A stretch of 64,000 bases of DNA, taken from the NCBI RefSeq assembly GCF_011170125.1, contig NZ_BLLN01000002.1, forward strand, positions 1,025,501-1,089,500, read 5' to 3'. This document shows, one piece after another, positions 12,351 to 20,468 of this stretch. Each line of letters begins with the position of its first letter. Positions within the stretch are counted from its first letter, which is position 1. The position numbers and the translations under genes are program-made. The DNA comes from Streptomyces diastaticus subsp. diastaticus. Its GTDB lineage: Bacteria; Actinomycetota; Actinomycetes; Streptomycetales; Streptomycetaceae. A model generated the notes under the pieces. The model was not told where the DNA came from. It searched no databases and saw only the letters and a list, made by a program, of their open reading frames with translations.

Positions 12351-12697
12351 GTGAAGATCACCGTCGAAGGGGCCTCGGAGGAGTTCGAGCGCGAACTCCT
12401 CGACCTCGTCGCTGAGCACCGCCACGACTCGCCGTCACCGCGGACACCGAGTGGACGGTCGAGCGTGCCGAACGCTACCTCCGCCTGCTGACGGCAACTT
12501 CGACGATGAGAGCGACGACGAGGCAAATCCCCGTGCACCTTCCGATGAGCGGGGACCTGATCGAGATTTGCGCAGGTGGTGGTGGGGTTTACCTTGGTGC
12601 CGAAAGTATGCGTGTTAAGAGTTTCGTCTCTCTCAGAGTCCAAGCGTCTTCCCAGGTGGAGGCGCTCCAGGCCGCATTGTGGGCCCGCAGTCTGTGA
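12351..12697 (+). pseudogene. small mobile-element gene with a -1 frameshift
   Basis: GTG at 12351 has GGAG seven bases upstream and reads VKITVEGASEEFERELLDLV. Sense is lost at about 12429 and resumes in another frame as LAVTADTEWTVERAERYLR. One missing C (GACTCGCC where GACCTCGCC would keep the frame) explains it. The reading then degrades again before the stop at 12697. The N-terminus resembles small proteins common on Streptomyces integrative elements. The function is unknown. Confidence 0.55.
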
Positions 12698-12760
12698 TGG
12701 ACGCGGCAAAAGTGTGGGGGGCCGCGCTTATGCTCAGTGCGAGGGTTCGCCGGGAACGCC

Positions 12761-12819
12761 GATGAGCCCCGCTGTTGAACCTTTGCTTTGGACGGCCGGG
12801 TTCAGACAGGGGGCTCATC
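12761..12819. repeat. 59-bp dyad (long imperfect inverted repeat)
   Basis: The arms GATGAGCCCC (12761-12770) and GGGGCTCATC (12810-12819) pair perfectly. Inside them TTGAACC pairs with GGTTCAG with one wobble, giving a long interrupted stem around a 17-base loop. No T tract follows. It stands 55 bases before a small membrane-protein gene. It could be an element end, a recombination site or an RNA structure. Confidence 0.65.
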
Positions 12820-12873
12820 AGGTGGTTCGGGCAACTCGCGACTTGATGAATCCCGAGTTCTCTGAGGAGAGAA

Positions 12874-13131
12874 GTGCCCAACCGCATTCACGAATGTACC
12901 TCGCGTGTCAGTTGCATGTGTGGTTCCGCCGCTGAGGAACAGCTGGCAGTGCCGCCCGTAGCGTTGATCTCGTCGCGCGCCGCACTGGTCTGCGTCATCG
13001 CGATCCTCTTCGGTGCGGCCGGGGGGTGGCTCACCTTCCTCGCCGGTGACAACGTGCCGGCTGCCGTGCTGGCCGGTCTGAGTGTGACCGGTCTCGCCGT
13101 ACCGAAGCTGCACACCCACATCGGCCGCTGA
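12874..13131 (+). CDS. small membrane protein of the relic island
   Basis: An 85-residue protein from GTG with GAGGAGAG directly upstream. The first 25 residues are hydrophilic and contain three Cys (C8, C14, C16). Two hydrophobic segments follow: LISSRAALVCVIAILFGAAG and NVPAAVLAGLSVTGLAV. It ends soon after. It is the first gene after the long dyad. The good ribosome site and clean frame suggest a real gene. The product is unknown. Confidence 0.6.
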   Translation: MPNRIHECTSRVSCMCGSAAEEQLAVPPVALISSRAALVCVIAILFGAAGGWLTFLAGDNVPAAVLAGLSVTGLAVPKLHTHIGR

Positions 13132-13246
13132 GGGTACCTGAGGCTCCGCCGACTGCCAGAAGTCATCGGTGGGGCCGCAGGCTCGCGGGATCAACACTCC
13201 CCGTGGGGCAATGCCGATCCGCCCTGACCAACGAAGGGGAAAGCAC

Positions 13247-13732
13247 GTGGACGCAGCATTAGCTGGCCTGGTCGGAACCGTGGCAGGAGCCCTGGCGGGC
13301 GCTTTCGGCAGCTGGCTGGCCCAGCGAGCACAGCTTCGTCTGCAACGGGAGAGCTTGGCGCACCAAGAGAGTATCCGGTGGGTGGACGACAAGTGGACCC
13401 TCCACCGCGACCTGCTGATCGCCTTGCGCAACTGGCGTGACTGCCTCATGCACCTGTGGCAGGAAGGGAACCGTGAGGGTCTCCACGACGCCCGTGCGAC
13501 GGCCTACCGGCTTGGGGTGGGAGCAGGCCTGATCGCCCAGCCGGGCACGCGAATCGCGATCAAGGAAGCGCGTAAGGGCCTCCTCGCCGGGCAGGCCGCG
13601 ATGGCACGGCAACAAGTCCCGCAAGACGCCACCGATCCGTGCAGCGAGGCGAAGCCGCTCCTCACTGCCCTGGAGGAAGCTCTCCACGTGGAACCTTCCT
13701 GGGCTGACCGTAGCGCGGCCGCAGAGCCATGA
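13247..13732 (+). CDS. membrane-anchored helical protein
   Basis: A 161-residue protein. The GTG at 13247 has GAAGGGGA seven bases upstream and is preferred over an in-frame start 78 bases earlier. A single N-terminal membrane helix (LAGLVGTVAGALAGAFGSWL) leads into a charged helix with RAQLRLQRESLAHQ and a mostly helical soluble domain. Proteins of this layout are frequent beside mobile or defence loci in Streptomyces. The function is not known. Confidence 0.65.
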   Translation: MDAALAGLVGTVAGALAGAFGSWLAQRAQLRLQRESLAHQESIRWVDDKWTLHRDLLIALRNWRDCLMHLWQEGNREGLHDARATAYRLGVGAGLIAQPGTRIAIKEARKGLLAGQAAMARQQVPQDATDPCSEAKPLLTALEEALHVEPSWADRSAAAEP

Positions 13733-13783
13733 GCTGATCACTTCCAGGCAGAATCACTCCGCCCGACCATGGGAGAAACCACA

Positions 13784-14056
13784 GTGTCGTCCCCCCGCTC
13801 AGACCGATACGAGAACGTGCCCACCGCCTCGGTGTACGACACCTTCGCTGAACTGGCCACCCAGCTCACCGGTCGCTACATCCGTCTCTCCGATACCGCA
13901 CCGTCTGCCGCAGAGCGCGATCAGTGGTGGCAGAAGGTGCTGGAACTACGCGACACCAAGCGCGCAGTGCCTGCCTACGACCGCGCCGCGCTGATGGCTC
14001 ACATCAGCCAGTGGGAGGCGGAATTGGCCCGGCTCCAGGGCGATCACCGTGGCTGA
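13784..14056 (+). CDS. putative antitoxin partner of a zeta-type toxin
   Basis: A 90-residue acidic helical protein whose 3' end overlaps the zeta-type kinase by 8 bases, implying translational coupling. GTG at 13784 is chosen over an ATG 15 bases upstream because GGGAGA sits 8 bases before it. The antitoxin role is inferred only from gene order and size: actinobacterial zeta toxins are commonly preceded by such a small gene. With its toxin truncated it may be an orphan. Confidence 0.5.
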   Translation: MSSPRSDRYENVPTASVYDTFAELATQLTGRYIRLSDTAPSAAERDQWWQKVLELRDTKRAVPAYDRAALMAHISQWEAELARLQGDHRG

Positions 14057-14371
14057 GGCCCGGGAGGACTACTACCTCCCCGAGGAAGAGCTGCGGCGCC
14101 ACTTCGACGAGAGGGTCCGTGACTTCGTGTTCTCCGGCTACGCCCCCCAGGACCGGCCGGTGCTGATCCTGGTGGGCGGGCAGCCCGCCGCCGGGAAGAG
14201 CCAGGCGATGGCGGGCGCCGAGCAGCGCCACGCCGGCAGTCAGCTCGTCCCCCTCACCGGGGACGAGCTTCGGGCCTTCCACCCCCGGTACGCGGAGCTT
14301 CTCGCCGACCATCCGCTGCTCTTCCCGGACGCGACCGGCCAGGCGTCCGGCGCCTGGGTGCGGATGCCGGC
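14049..14371 (+). pseudogene. zeta toxin-type kinase, 3'-truncated
   Basis: GTG at 14049 starts a frame with RPVLILVGGQPAAGKSQAM, the P-loop of zeta/PezT-type toxins, which phosphorylate UDP-N-acetylglucosamine or related targets. It then reads PLTGDELRAFHPRY, the family's DELR-type motif. Family sense stops at SGAWVRM near 14365; full-length toxins run at least another 100 residues. From 14372 the DNA encodes a transposase tail in another frame, so the toxin was cut by an IS and is very probably inactive. Confidence 0.75.
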
Positions 14372-14695
14372 AGCCGGTGGGCGATCGAGGAATGCTTCCA
14401 GGCAGCGAAGAACGAATGCGGCCTGGACGAGTACGAAGTCCGCCACTACCCCGGCCGCCCAGGCCGCCGTGGAGGCCGTGGAAGGGGCTGCGGAAACGGC
14501 TCAGCCCTCGCCCCCCTCACCGTGGCGGAGATCCGACGGCTCCTGGACACTCACCTGCCGCACTCCGGAGCCGACCACGATCCCGTCACCCACGCACTGA
14601 ACTGGTCCGCCTGGAGAAGACGCCACCAGGCCATCGCCCGCCCCTGCCACTACCAAAAACGCAGCGCAGGACACGAACCGCTGCTGGAGTACTAG
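14372..14695 (+). pseudogene. 3' remnant of an IS701-like transposase
   Basis: The frame starting at 14372 reads RWAIEECFQAAKNECGLDEY, then jumps through a compressed Gly/Arg-rich piece to LTVAEIRRLLDTHL and ends with WSAWRRRHQAIARPCHYQK before a TAG at 14693. These are the C-terminal landmarks of IS701-type DDE transposases (the E of DDE lies in AIEE). Between them about 40-60 residues are missing, so even the remnant is internally deleted. No terminal inverted repeat was recognised. Confidence 0.7.
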
Positions 14696-14812
14696 GGGCC
14701 CGAGCGGCTCCGCCCGTCGCGTTTGGGCCCTGTCAGTCGTGTCGCGGAGAATGGGGGCGGTGGGTTCGGTGGTGGGCTCGCGGCGGGGCGGATGCGGATG
14801 GAGGCGTGCCGG

Positions 14813-16024
14813 ATGGCGGTATGGGACGACCTGGTGGGCCAGGAGCGGGTGATCGGGCAGCTCGACGCGGCCGCCCGCGACGCCGACGCCTACGTGACGG
14901 CGGCGGCCTCCGGAAGCCCGCTGCCCGAGGCGTCCCGGATGACGCACGCCTGGCTGTTCACCGGGCCGCCCGGCGCGGGCCGGGCGGACGCGGCGCGGGC
15001 CTTCGCCGCCGCCCTCCAGTGCACCAGCCCGGACCGGGCCCTGCCGGGCGGCGCCCCTGGCTGCGGCTTCTGCGACGGCTGCCACACCAGCCTCATCGGC
15101 ACCCACGCCGACGTGGACGTCGTCCGTACCGACCTGCTCTCCATCGGCGTGAAGGAGACCCGCGACCTGGTCCGCCGCTCCCAGATGTCGCCCGCCGGCG
15201 GCCGCTGGCAGGTGATCGTCCTGGAGGACGCCGACCGCCTCACGGAAGGCGCGGGGAACGTCCTGCTCAAGGCGGTCGAGGAGCCCGCCTCGCGGACCGT
15301 CTGGCTGCTCTGCGCCCCGTCGCTGGAGGACGTGCTGCCGACGATCCGCTCGCGTTCCCGGCACCTGTCGCTGCGTACGCCGCCGGTGGAGGCCGTCGCC
15401 GACATCCTGGTCCGGCGTGACGGGGTCGACCCGGCGCTGGCGGCCTCCGTCGCCCGGGCCACACAGGGGCACATCGACCGGGCCCGGCGTCTGGCCACCG
15501 ACGAGCGGGCCCGCCTGCGTCGTGCCGCCGTCCTCAAGCTGCCACTGCGCGTCGGCGACGTGGGCGCGGGGCTGCGGGCCGCACAGGAGCTGATCGACGC
15601 GGCGAGCGAGGACTCCAAGCAGGCGGCCACCGAGACCGACGAGAAGGAGACCGAGGCGCTGCGGGCCGCCCTCGGTGGGCAGAGCGGCGGCCGGATGCCC
15701 CGTGGCACGGCCGGGGCCATGAAGGAGCTGGAGGAGAAGCAGAAGCGCCGACGCACCCGTTCCCAGCGTGACAGCCTCGACCTGGCCCTGGTCGACCTCA
15801 CGAGCTTCTACCGCGACGTGCTCACGCTCCAGTTCGGCTCGTCCCCCCAGGCCGTCGCCAACGTCGAGCTGCGCGACGCCCTGGAGCGGATCGCCGAGGA
15901 GAGCACCCCGGCCGCCACCCTCCGCCGCATCGAGGCCATCGCCGCCTGCCGCGACGCCCTCGACCGGAACGTCGCGCCCCTCCTCGCGGTGGAGGCGATG
16001 GCGATGGCGCTCCGGGCCGGATAG
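14813..16024 (+). CDS. holB: DNA polymerase III subunit delta'
   Basis: A 403-residue clamp-loader protein. It begins MAVWDDLVGQERVIGQL and has a degenerate P-loop GPPGAGRADAARAFA lacking the lysine, as expected for delta', which does not hydrolyse ATP. The zinc-binding cysteines are in CTSP...CGFCDGC, and IRSRSRHLSLR corresponds to the family's SRC motif. It works with DnaX and delta to load the sliding clamp. The ATG at 14813 has GGAGG 8 bases upstream; an upstream in-frame ATG gives a Gly-rich extension and is rejected. A basic, charged insert (MKELEEKQKRRRTRSQR) near residue 303 is typical of actinomycetes. Confidence 0.93.
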   Translation: MAVWDDLVGQERVIGQLDAAARDADAYVTAAASGSPLPEASRMTHAWLFTGPPGAGRADAARAFAAALQCTSPDRALPGGAPGCGFCDGCHTSLIGTHADVDVVRTDLLSIGVKETRDLVRRSQMSPAGGRWQVIVLEDADRLTEGAGNVLLKAVEEPASRTVWLLCAPSLEDVLPTIRSRSRHLSLRTPPVEAVADILVRRDGVDPALAASVARATQGHIDRARRLATDERARLRRAAVLKLPLRVGDVGAGLRAAQELIDAASEDSKQAATETDEKETEALRAALGGQSGGRMPRGTAGAMKELEEKQKRRRTRSQRDSLDLALVDLTSFYRDVLTLQFGSSPQAVANVELRDALERIAEESTPAATLRRIEAIAACRDALDRNVAPLLAVEAMAMALRAG

Positions 16025-16172
16025 CGCGTCACGCCCCCGCGGCCCCGCAGACCGTGCGAGGCCCTCCCTCACCGTCGCCCGGACGAGTGGTTTGGCCGTC
16101 CCGGAGCCCAGAACGAAGGGCCTCCCCGCCCCACCCTTTGTCACTGACCGTAGTCGCGTCGGTTCCGCGCGT

Positions 16173-16178
16173 TAGAGT
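16173..16178 (+). promoter_or_regulatory. -10 box of a probable leaderless hydrolase transcript
   Basis: TAGAGT lies seven bases before the ATG at 16186 and there is no Shine-Dalgarno sequence. A TTGTCA at 16138 is too far upstream for a normal -35. Confidence 0.35.
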
Positions 16179-16185
16179 CGGCCGC

Positions 16186-17769
16186 ATGGAGAACCGCCGA
16201 CCCCACCTCGCTCCCCTCCGCTCACCCCGCCGGGTGGTGACGGCCGTGCTCGCCGCCGCGGCCGTCGCCCTCGTGCCGGCGTGCAGTGCGGAGAGCACCA
16301 CGGCGGACGCCTCCGGTGACACCGTCCTCGCCGCCCTGCCCAAAGCGGTCCCCGAGGCGCTCGCCCCCTTCTACGGCCAGCGGCCGGCCTGGCGGACCTG
16401 CGAAGGCGCCGGGAAGGAGGAGTTCCAGTGCGCCACCCTCAAGGCGCCCCTGGACTACGACGACCCGGCGGCCGGCACCCTCGACCTCGCGCTCTCCCGC
16501 AAGAAGGCGACCGGCCCCGGCTCCCGCCTCGGCTCGCTCCTCGTCAATCCGGGCGGCCCCGGCGGTTCCGCCATCGGTTACCTCCAGTCGTACGCGGCCC
16601 TCGGTTATCCGGCGCCGGTCCGCGCCCGGTACGACATGGTCGCCGTCGACCCGCGCGGCGTAGCCGACAGCGAGCCCGTCACCTGCCTCGACGGCCCGGC
16701 GATGGACGCCCACACCGCCACCGACACCACCCCGGACACCCCGGCCGAGCGGCGGGCGCTCGTCTCCGCCTTCCAGAAGTACGGCAAGGGCTGCCAGGCC
16801 GACGCCGGCAAGACCCTCGGCCATGTCTCCACCATCGAGTCCGCCCGCGATCTCGACCTCGCCCGCTCCGCCCTCGGCGACAAGAAGCTGACCTACGTCG
16901 GCGCCTCGTACGGGACCTTCCTCGGCGCGACCTACGCCGGGCTGTACCCGCACCGCGTAGGCCGGCTGGTCCTCGACGGCGCCATGGACCCGACCCTCGA
17001 CGCCCGGCGGCTCAACCTCGAACAGACCGCCGGCTTCGACACCGCGTTCACCGCCTTCGCCGAGGACTGCGCCCGGCGCAAGGACTGCCCCCTCGGCACC
17101 GGCGGCCCCACGAGCGCCGGCCGGAACCTCACCGCCTTCTTCGACGAACTCGACGCCGACCCGCTCCCCACCGGTCAGGGCCGCGCCCTCACCGAGTCCC
17201 TCGCCACCATGGGCGTCGTCGCCGCCCTCTACGACGAGGCCGGCTGGCCCCAGCTCCGTACCGCGCTGACCAGCGCCGTCAAGGACCGCGACGGCAACGC
17301 CCTGCTCGCCCTCTCCGACCTCTACCACGAGCGCGACGCCGACGGCGGCTACCAGAACCTCATGTCGGCCAACGCCGCCGTCAACTGCCTCGACCTCCCC
17401 CCGGCCTTCGCCGATCCGGACGAGGTCGAGGCGGCCCTGCCAGAGTTCCGCAAGGCGTCCCCGGTCTTCGGCGAGGGCTTCGCCTGGTCCGCGCTGAACT
17501 GCGCCCAGTGGCCCACCCCCGCCACCTCGGGACCGCACCGCATCGAGGCGTCCGGCGCCGCCCCGATCGTCGTGGTCGGCACCACCCGCGACCCCGCGAC
17601 CCCGTACCGCTGGGCCGAAGGACTTGCCTCCCAGCTCGACTCCGCCACCCTCCTCACCTACGACGGCGACGGCCACACCGCCTTCGGCCGGGGCAGCGAC
17701 TGCGTCGACACTGCCATCAACACCTACCTCCTCGAGGGCACCCCGCCGGACGACGGCACCCGCTGCTGA
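16186..17769 (+). CDS. exported alpha/beta-hydrolase lipoprotein (tripeptidyl aminopeptidase type)
   Basis: A 527-residue protein with an Arg-rich N-terminus, hydrophobic core and lipobox VPAC at Cys33. It belongs to the proline iminopeptidase-like alpha/beta hydrolases with a TAP-type C-terminal domain, which remove tri- or dipeptides outside the cell. The oxyanion motif is NPGGPGGS, the nucleophile is Ser241 in GASYGTFLG, the Asp is in VVGTTRDPATPY and the His in DGDGHTAFGRG. Several extra Cys may form disulphides. It lies between holB and tRNA-Thr in the same order as in other Streptomyces. Confidence 0.9.
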   Translation: MENRRPHLAPLRSPRRVVTAVLAAAAVALVPACSAESTTADASGDTVLAALPKAVPEALAPFYGQRPAWRTCEGAGKEEFQCATLKAPLDYDDPAAGTLDLALSRKKATGPGSRLGSLLVNPGGPGGSAIGYLQSYAALGYPAPVRARYDMVAVDPRGVADSEPVTCLDGPAMDAHTATDTTPDTPAERRALVSAFQKYGKGCQADAGKTLGHVSTIESARDLDLARSALGDKKLTYVGASYGTFLGATYAGLYPHRVGRLVLDGAMDPTLDARRLNLEQTAGFDTAFTAFAEDCARRKDCPLGTGGPTSAGRNLTAFFDELDADPLPTGQGRALTESLATMGVVAALYDEAGWPQLRTALTSAVKDRDGNALLALSDLYHERDADGGYQNLMSANAAVNCLDLPPAFADPDEVEAALPEFRKASPVFGEGFAWSALNCAQWPTPATSGPHRIEASGAAPIVVVGTTRDPATPYRWAEGLASQLDSATLLTYDGDGHTAFGRGSDCVDTAINTYLLEGTPPDDGTRC

Positions 17770-17893
17770 CCCGGACCGGGCCGCACGGCCGCCCCGGTCC
17801 GAGGCACACCGCGGAACCCTGTAGACTGAACGTCGCTGCAGATGCGAACCTCTTCCCCGGAGACGGGCCCGGAGAGGCTCCTTCCTGCAGCTT

Positions 17894-17967
17894 GCCGCCT
17901 TAGCTCAGATGGCCAGAGCAACGCACTCGTAATGCGTAGGTCTCGGGTTCGAATCCCGAAGGCGGCT
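17894..17967 (+). tRNA. tRNA-Thr (anticodon CGT)
   Basis: Cloverleaf: acceptor GCCGCCT pairs with AGGCGGC, the D stem is GCTC/GAGC, the anticodon stem ACGCA/TGCGT encloses loop CTCGTAA (anticodon CGT, reads ACG), and the T stem TCGGG/CCCGA encloses TTCGAAT. No encoded CCA. It is followed by a strong terminator. An accessory gene block starts just downstream; I did not find a second copy of the tRNA 3' end in the window. Confidence 0.97.
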
Positions 17968-17973
17968 CAGAAG

Positions 17974-18006
17974 AACCCCAGGTCACATTCCCCGTGACCT
18001 GGGGTT
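17974..18006 (+). terminator. terminator of tRNA-Thr
   Basis: A perfect 13-bp stem (AACCCCAGGTCAC with its complement) and a 7-base loop, followed by TCTATTGTTT. It is a classic intrinsic terminator 7 bases after the tRNA. Confidence 0.92.
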
Positions 18007-18253
18007 TCTATTGTTTGGGCATGGCGTGTCACACGGTCGGGTTGCCGTGATGTTGTCTGCGTGAGCGGAGCCGCTCGGGACCTACCTCGTGGGCTCGCGG
18101 CGTGTGGCCTTTCGGTGGACGTGAAACGGTCGCTGCGTTGTCAGACCGTTCGTCTTGGGGCCTCCGCCGAAGGCGCGCACGCCAAGGACCCGCCCCGGCC
18201 ACGGGCTCTCGCTGCGGGGGGACAGCGGGCGCCAGCGTGACCGGGGCGGGGGC

Positions 18254-18627
18254 TTAATTACGCGGAAGAGCCTGCTCTTGGCCCCGATGCCTGCCGGTTC
18301 TCTTGCCAGAGGCCGACTGCCCCACCTCGGCGGATTCGCTCGGCCGGGTGGAGCGGGCCGGGCGGTTCTCGTTGAAGAAGGATTGCCAGACCCGTTCCTG
18401 CAGCGCGCCGATGCAGGCGCCGCACGCGTACATCGGGGCCTGGGCCCCGGCGACTCTGGCTGGGCCGATCCACAGGACGCGCGTCCACCGCTGCCCGCAG
18501 TAGAGCCAGCAGAGGCCGTCGACCCACTCGTTGCCGTCGTCGGTGGCCGCCGGTGAGGGCAGTCCTCCCCGGGCGAACTCGGCGATCCCGGGAACACCCT
18601 GTGCTGTAGGGCGACTTCCGTCAGCAT
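18254..18627 (-). pseudogene. small conserved Cys protein, one-base frameshift
   Basis: ATG at 18627 on the minus strand has GGGAGGGAGACGAG upstream and reads MLTEVALQHRV. A one-base shift near 18586-18597 then gives a clean frame: GIAEFARGG, WVDGLCWLYCGQRWTRVLWI and PMYACGACIGALQERVW, ending at 18254. Without the shift the reading is Ser/Pro/Arg shadow. The YACGAC pair of cysteines could bind metal. It starts 20 bases after the CYTH gene and is the last gene of the six-gene minus-strand unit. It is either a recent pseudogene or a sequencing indel; the function is unknown. Confidence 0.6.
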
Positions 18628-18646
18628 CGCTCGTCTCCCTCCCCGA

Positions 18647-19234
18647 TCAACGGTCCTGGGCCGTGGGAGAAGCGTCCTTCTGCTTCCCAGCTTCGGAGAA
18701 CAGGAGCGTGGGTTCGGCGAGGATGTCGCGGCCGGACTCGCTCTTGTAGATCTCGTCGACGCTGCCGAACCGGGCCTCGGAGTAGTCGAGGTCCAGCAGG
18801 GCGGCGGCCTGGCGTACCGATGCCTCGTCGGGTCCTTCGATCTCCAGGAAGGTGGGCAGGTCGGGCCAGGTGTCGAAGTCGAAGGCGACCTCACCCAGGC
18901 GCCATTCCTCGCGGTAGTTCTCCTGGTACCGGACCTCGGTGAGGCCGACCCGGCGCAGGATGTCGGCCATGGCGTGCAGGTCGGTGACCTCGGTTTCGAT
19001 CTCCTTGGTGCCGTCGATCGTCGTTGCGTCGGTGACCTGCTTGAGCGTGAGCGTCGAGCGGGTGCCCTCGTCCCGCAGACGGATCCAGGCTCCACCGTCG
19101 AGGGAGTCGTTCTCGAAGATCTTGCGGGTGAGGAGCGTGCGGGGGAATGCCTGGACCGCATTGAGGGCGCTCAGTTTGTTCTGGAGGCCGGCGACGTCGA
19201 CGGCCAGGAACTTGGCCTCGTATTCGTGCTTCAT
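18647..19234 (-). CDS. CYTH-domain protein (class IV adenylate cyclase / triphosphatase family)
   Basis: A 195-residue protein. The N-terminal HEYEAKF gives the ExExK signature of the CYTH (CyaB-thiamine triphosphatase) fold. Further conserved pieces are WIRLRDEG, LTLKQVT, KEIETEV and FLEIEGPDE, which line the triphosphate tunnel. Members cyclise ATP, hydrolyse inorganic triphosphate or ThTP, or act on unknown triphosphates. It follows the methyltransferase by 11 bases and precedes the small Cys protein by 19, so it is one operon. The substrate cannot be told. Its pairing with a kinase and phosphatases hints at a phosphorylated or nucleotide intermediate. Confidence 0.85.
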   Translation of the reverse strand: MKHEYEAKFLAVDVAGLQNKLSALNAVQAFPRTLLTRKIFENDSLDGGAWIRLRDEGTRSTLTLKQVTDATTIDGTKEIETEVTDLHAMADILRRVGLTEVRYQENYREEWRLGEVAFDFDTWPDLPTFLEIEGPDEASVRQAAALLDLDYSEARFGSVDEIYKSESGRDILAEPTLLFSEAGKQKDASPTAQDR

Positions 19235-19245
19235 GGGGTCTTCTC

Positions 19246-19908
19246 TCAGAAGTGGTCGGTGAGGGTTGATGTCCGGGCCGCGAGCAGGAGGCCCATGCGG
19301 TGGGTGTGGTCGTGCAGCTGGCCGACGTGGGCGCGCTCCGTGAACTCAGTGGTGCGCAGGGTGAGCAGGACCTCCCAGTCGCCGATGAAGTGGGGGTGAA
19401 GGCGTTCCGGGGAGGTGTAGTGCTCGATCATGTGGTGGCGTCTTTCGACGGGCATCATGAACTCCGCGCCGAAGATGCCGCCTGGGCGAACCAGGCGCTG
19501 CATACGGTCGACGAACTCGCCGAGCGGGCGGTGGTGGTTGGCACTGTAGTGCCACGAGCAGCTCGTCCAGACCGCGTCGCACTGCAGGCCCAGGGGCTCG
19601 CCGTTCAGGAAATCGTCCTCAACAACCTCTACGCGGTCGTGGAGTTCTTCGAGCTTCAGGCGATCGATCAGTCCCAACGCGTGGGCCTGGCTGTCACCCG
19701 GGAGGTGGACGTCGCCCCCGTGGAGGGCGACCGCGTCGCGTTCGATGGCGACGACGCGGTAGCCGGCGGCGGCGAGGGGCAGGACGAACTTGCCGTCGCT
19801 CGCGCCGACCACCGCGACGGTGGCGTCAGGGGCGACACGTTCCCGCAACGTGGCGAGGAACTGCGGGAAGAACGTGAGGGTGTGCTCCCACAGGCTCTGA
19901 GTCTGCAT
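19246..19908 (-). CDS. class I SAM-dependent methyltransferase
   Basis: A 220-residue protein with AAGGAGCG upstream of ATG 19908. Motif I reads VAVVGASDGKFVLPLAAAG, with VVAIERD as the acidic ribose-binding strand. EVVEDDFLNGE, CDAVWTSCSWHYSANHH and LVRPGGIFGAEFMM are motifs II-IV. The His-rich stretch (RRHHMIEHYTSPERLHPHF) near the C-terminus is unusual. Its start lies inside the 3' end of the kinase gene. The substrate is unknown; it is probably the product chain of the neighbouring radical SAM and kinase enzymes. Confidence 0.85.
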   Translation of the reverse strand: MQTQSLWEHTLTFFPQFLATLRERVAPDATVAVVGASDGKFVLPLAAAGYRVVAIERDAVALHGGDVHLPGDSQAHALGLIDRLKLEELHDRVEVVEDDFLNGEPLGLQCDAVWTSCSWHYSANHHRPLGEFVDRMQRLVRPGGIFGAEFMMPVERRHHMIEHYTSPERLHPHFIGDWEVLLTLRTTEFTERAHVGQLHDHTHRMGLLLAARTSTLTDHF

Positions 19909-20468
19909 GGGGGTGCGCTCCTTGCGTATCGGTATCCATGATCACTCGGAGGACCTCGTCGGGGCTGCGCCCCGTGGTGTCGACGCGATGCATCGGGAAC
20001 GGAGGCGTAGGCGTCCGTCACCCGGTCCGTAGCGGTCTCGATCAGTGAGTCCCACCGCGACACCGGCTTGTTCCGCCCAGCGAGTCGACGTTGTCTCTCG
20101 TCGTCGTCGCAGACGAGGTGGTAGGTAGCGGGTGTCGGCAGCCAGCTCGGCAGGGTGATACCGAGTTGTGCCCCCAGGGCCCGGTGAGTGGTGAGGCACC
20201 GGGCGAAGTAGCTCTCGACGACGACCGGGACGCCGGCGTCGAGGTGGTGCTGGATCTCCTCGGCCGCGGTGAACAGGCCCGAGAGGTAGAAGCACATCCG
20301 TGCCTCTACATTCGTCCGCTCGTCCAGCGCCTGTCTGAGCGGCTGGTAGGGCAGCGGGACGGTAGCGACGAGGACGGCCTGTCGGGCGGCGGCGAGCATG
20401 GGCGCCAGGGTGGATTTGCCGGTGCCGCGTAACCCCTCCAGGCTCTCGAAGCGTGGGTGATCAGGCAC
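19826..20468 (-). pseudogene. P-loop nucleotide/small-molecule kinase with a frameshift
   Basis: GTG at 20468 overlaps the radical SAM stop by 8 bases. It reads FESLEGLRGTGKSTLAPMLA, a Walker A of the thymidylate kinase-like group, then VVVESYFARCLTTHRALGA (DR-like motif replaced by ESYFAR) and the lid-like ERQRRLAGRNKP. After DAYAS near 20000 the frame turns to shadow. Removing one G restores FPMHRVDTTGRSPDEVL, the expected kinase C-terminus, with a stop at 19826. So there is one extra base, real or artefactual. Without the repair the frame would run to 19668. The methyltransferase start lies inside its 3' end. Confidence 0.7.
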
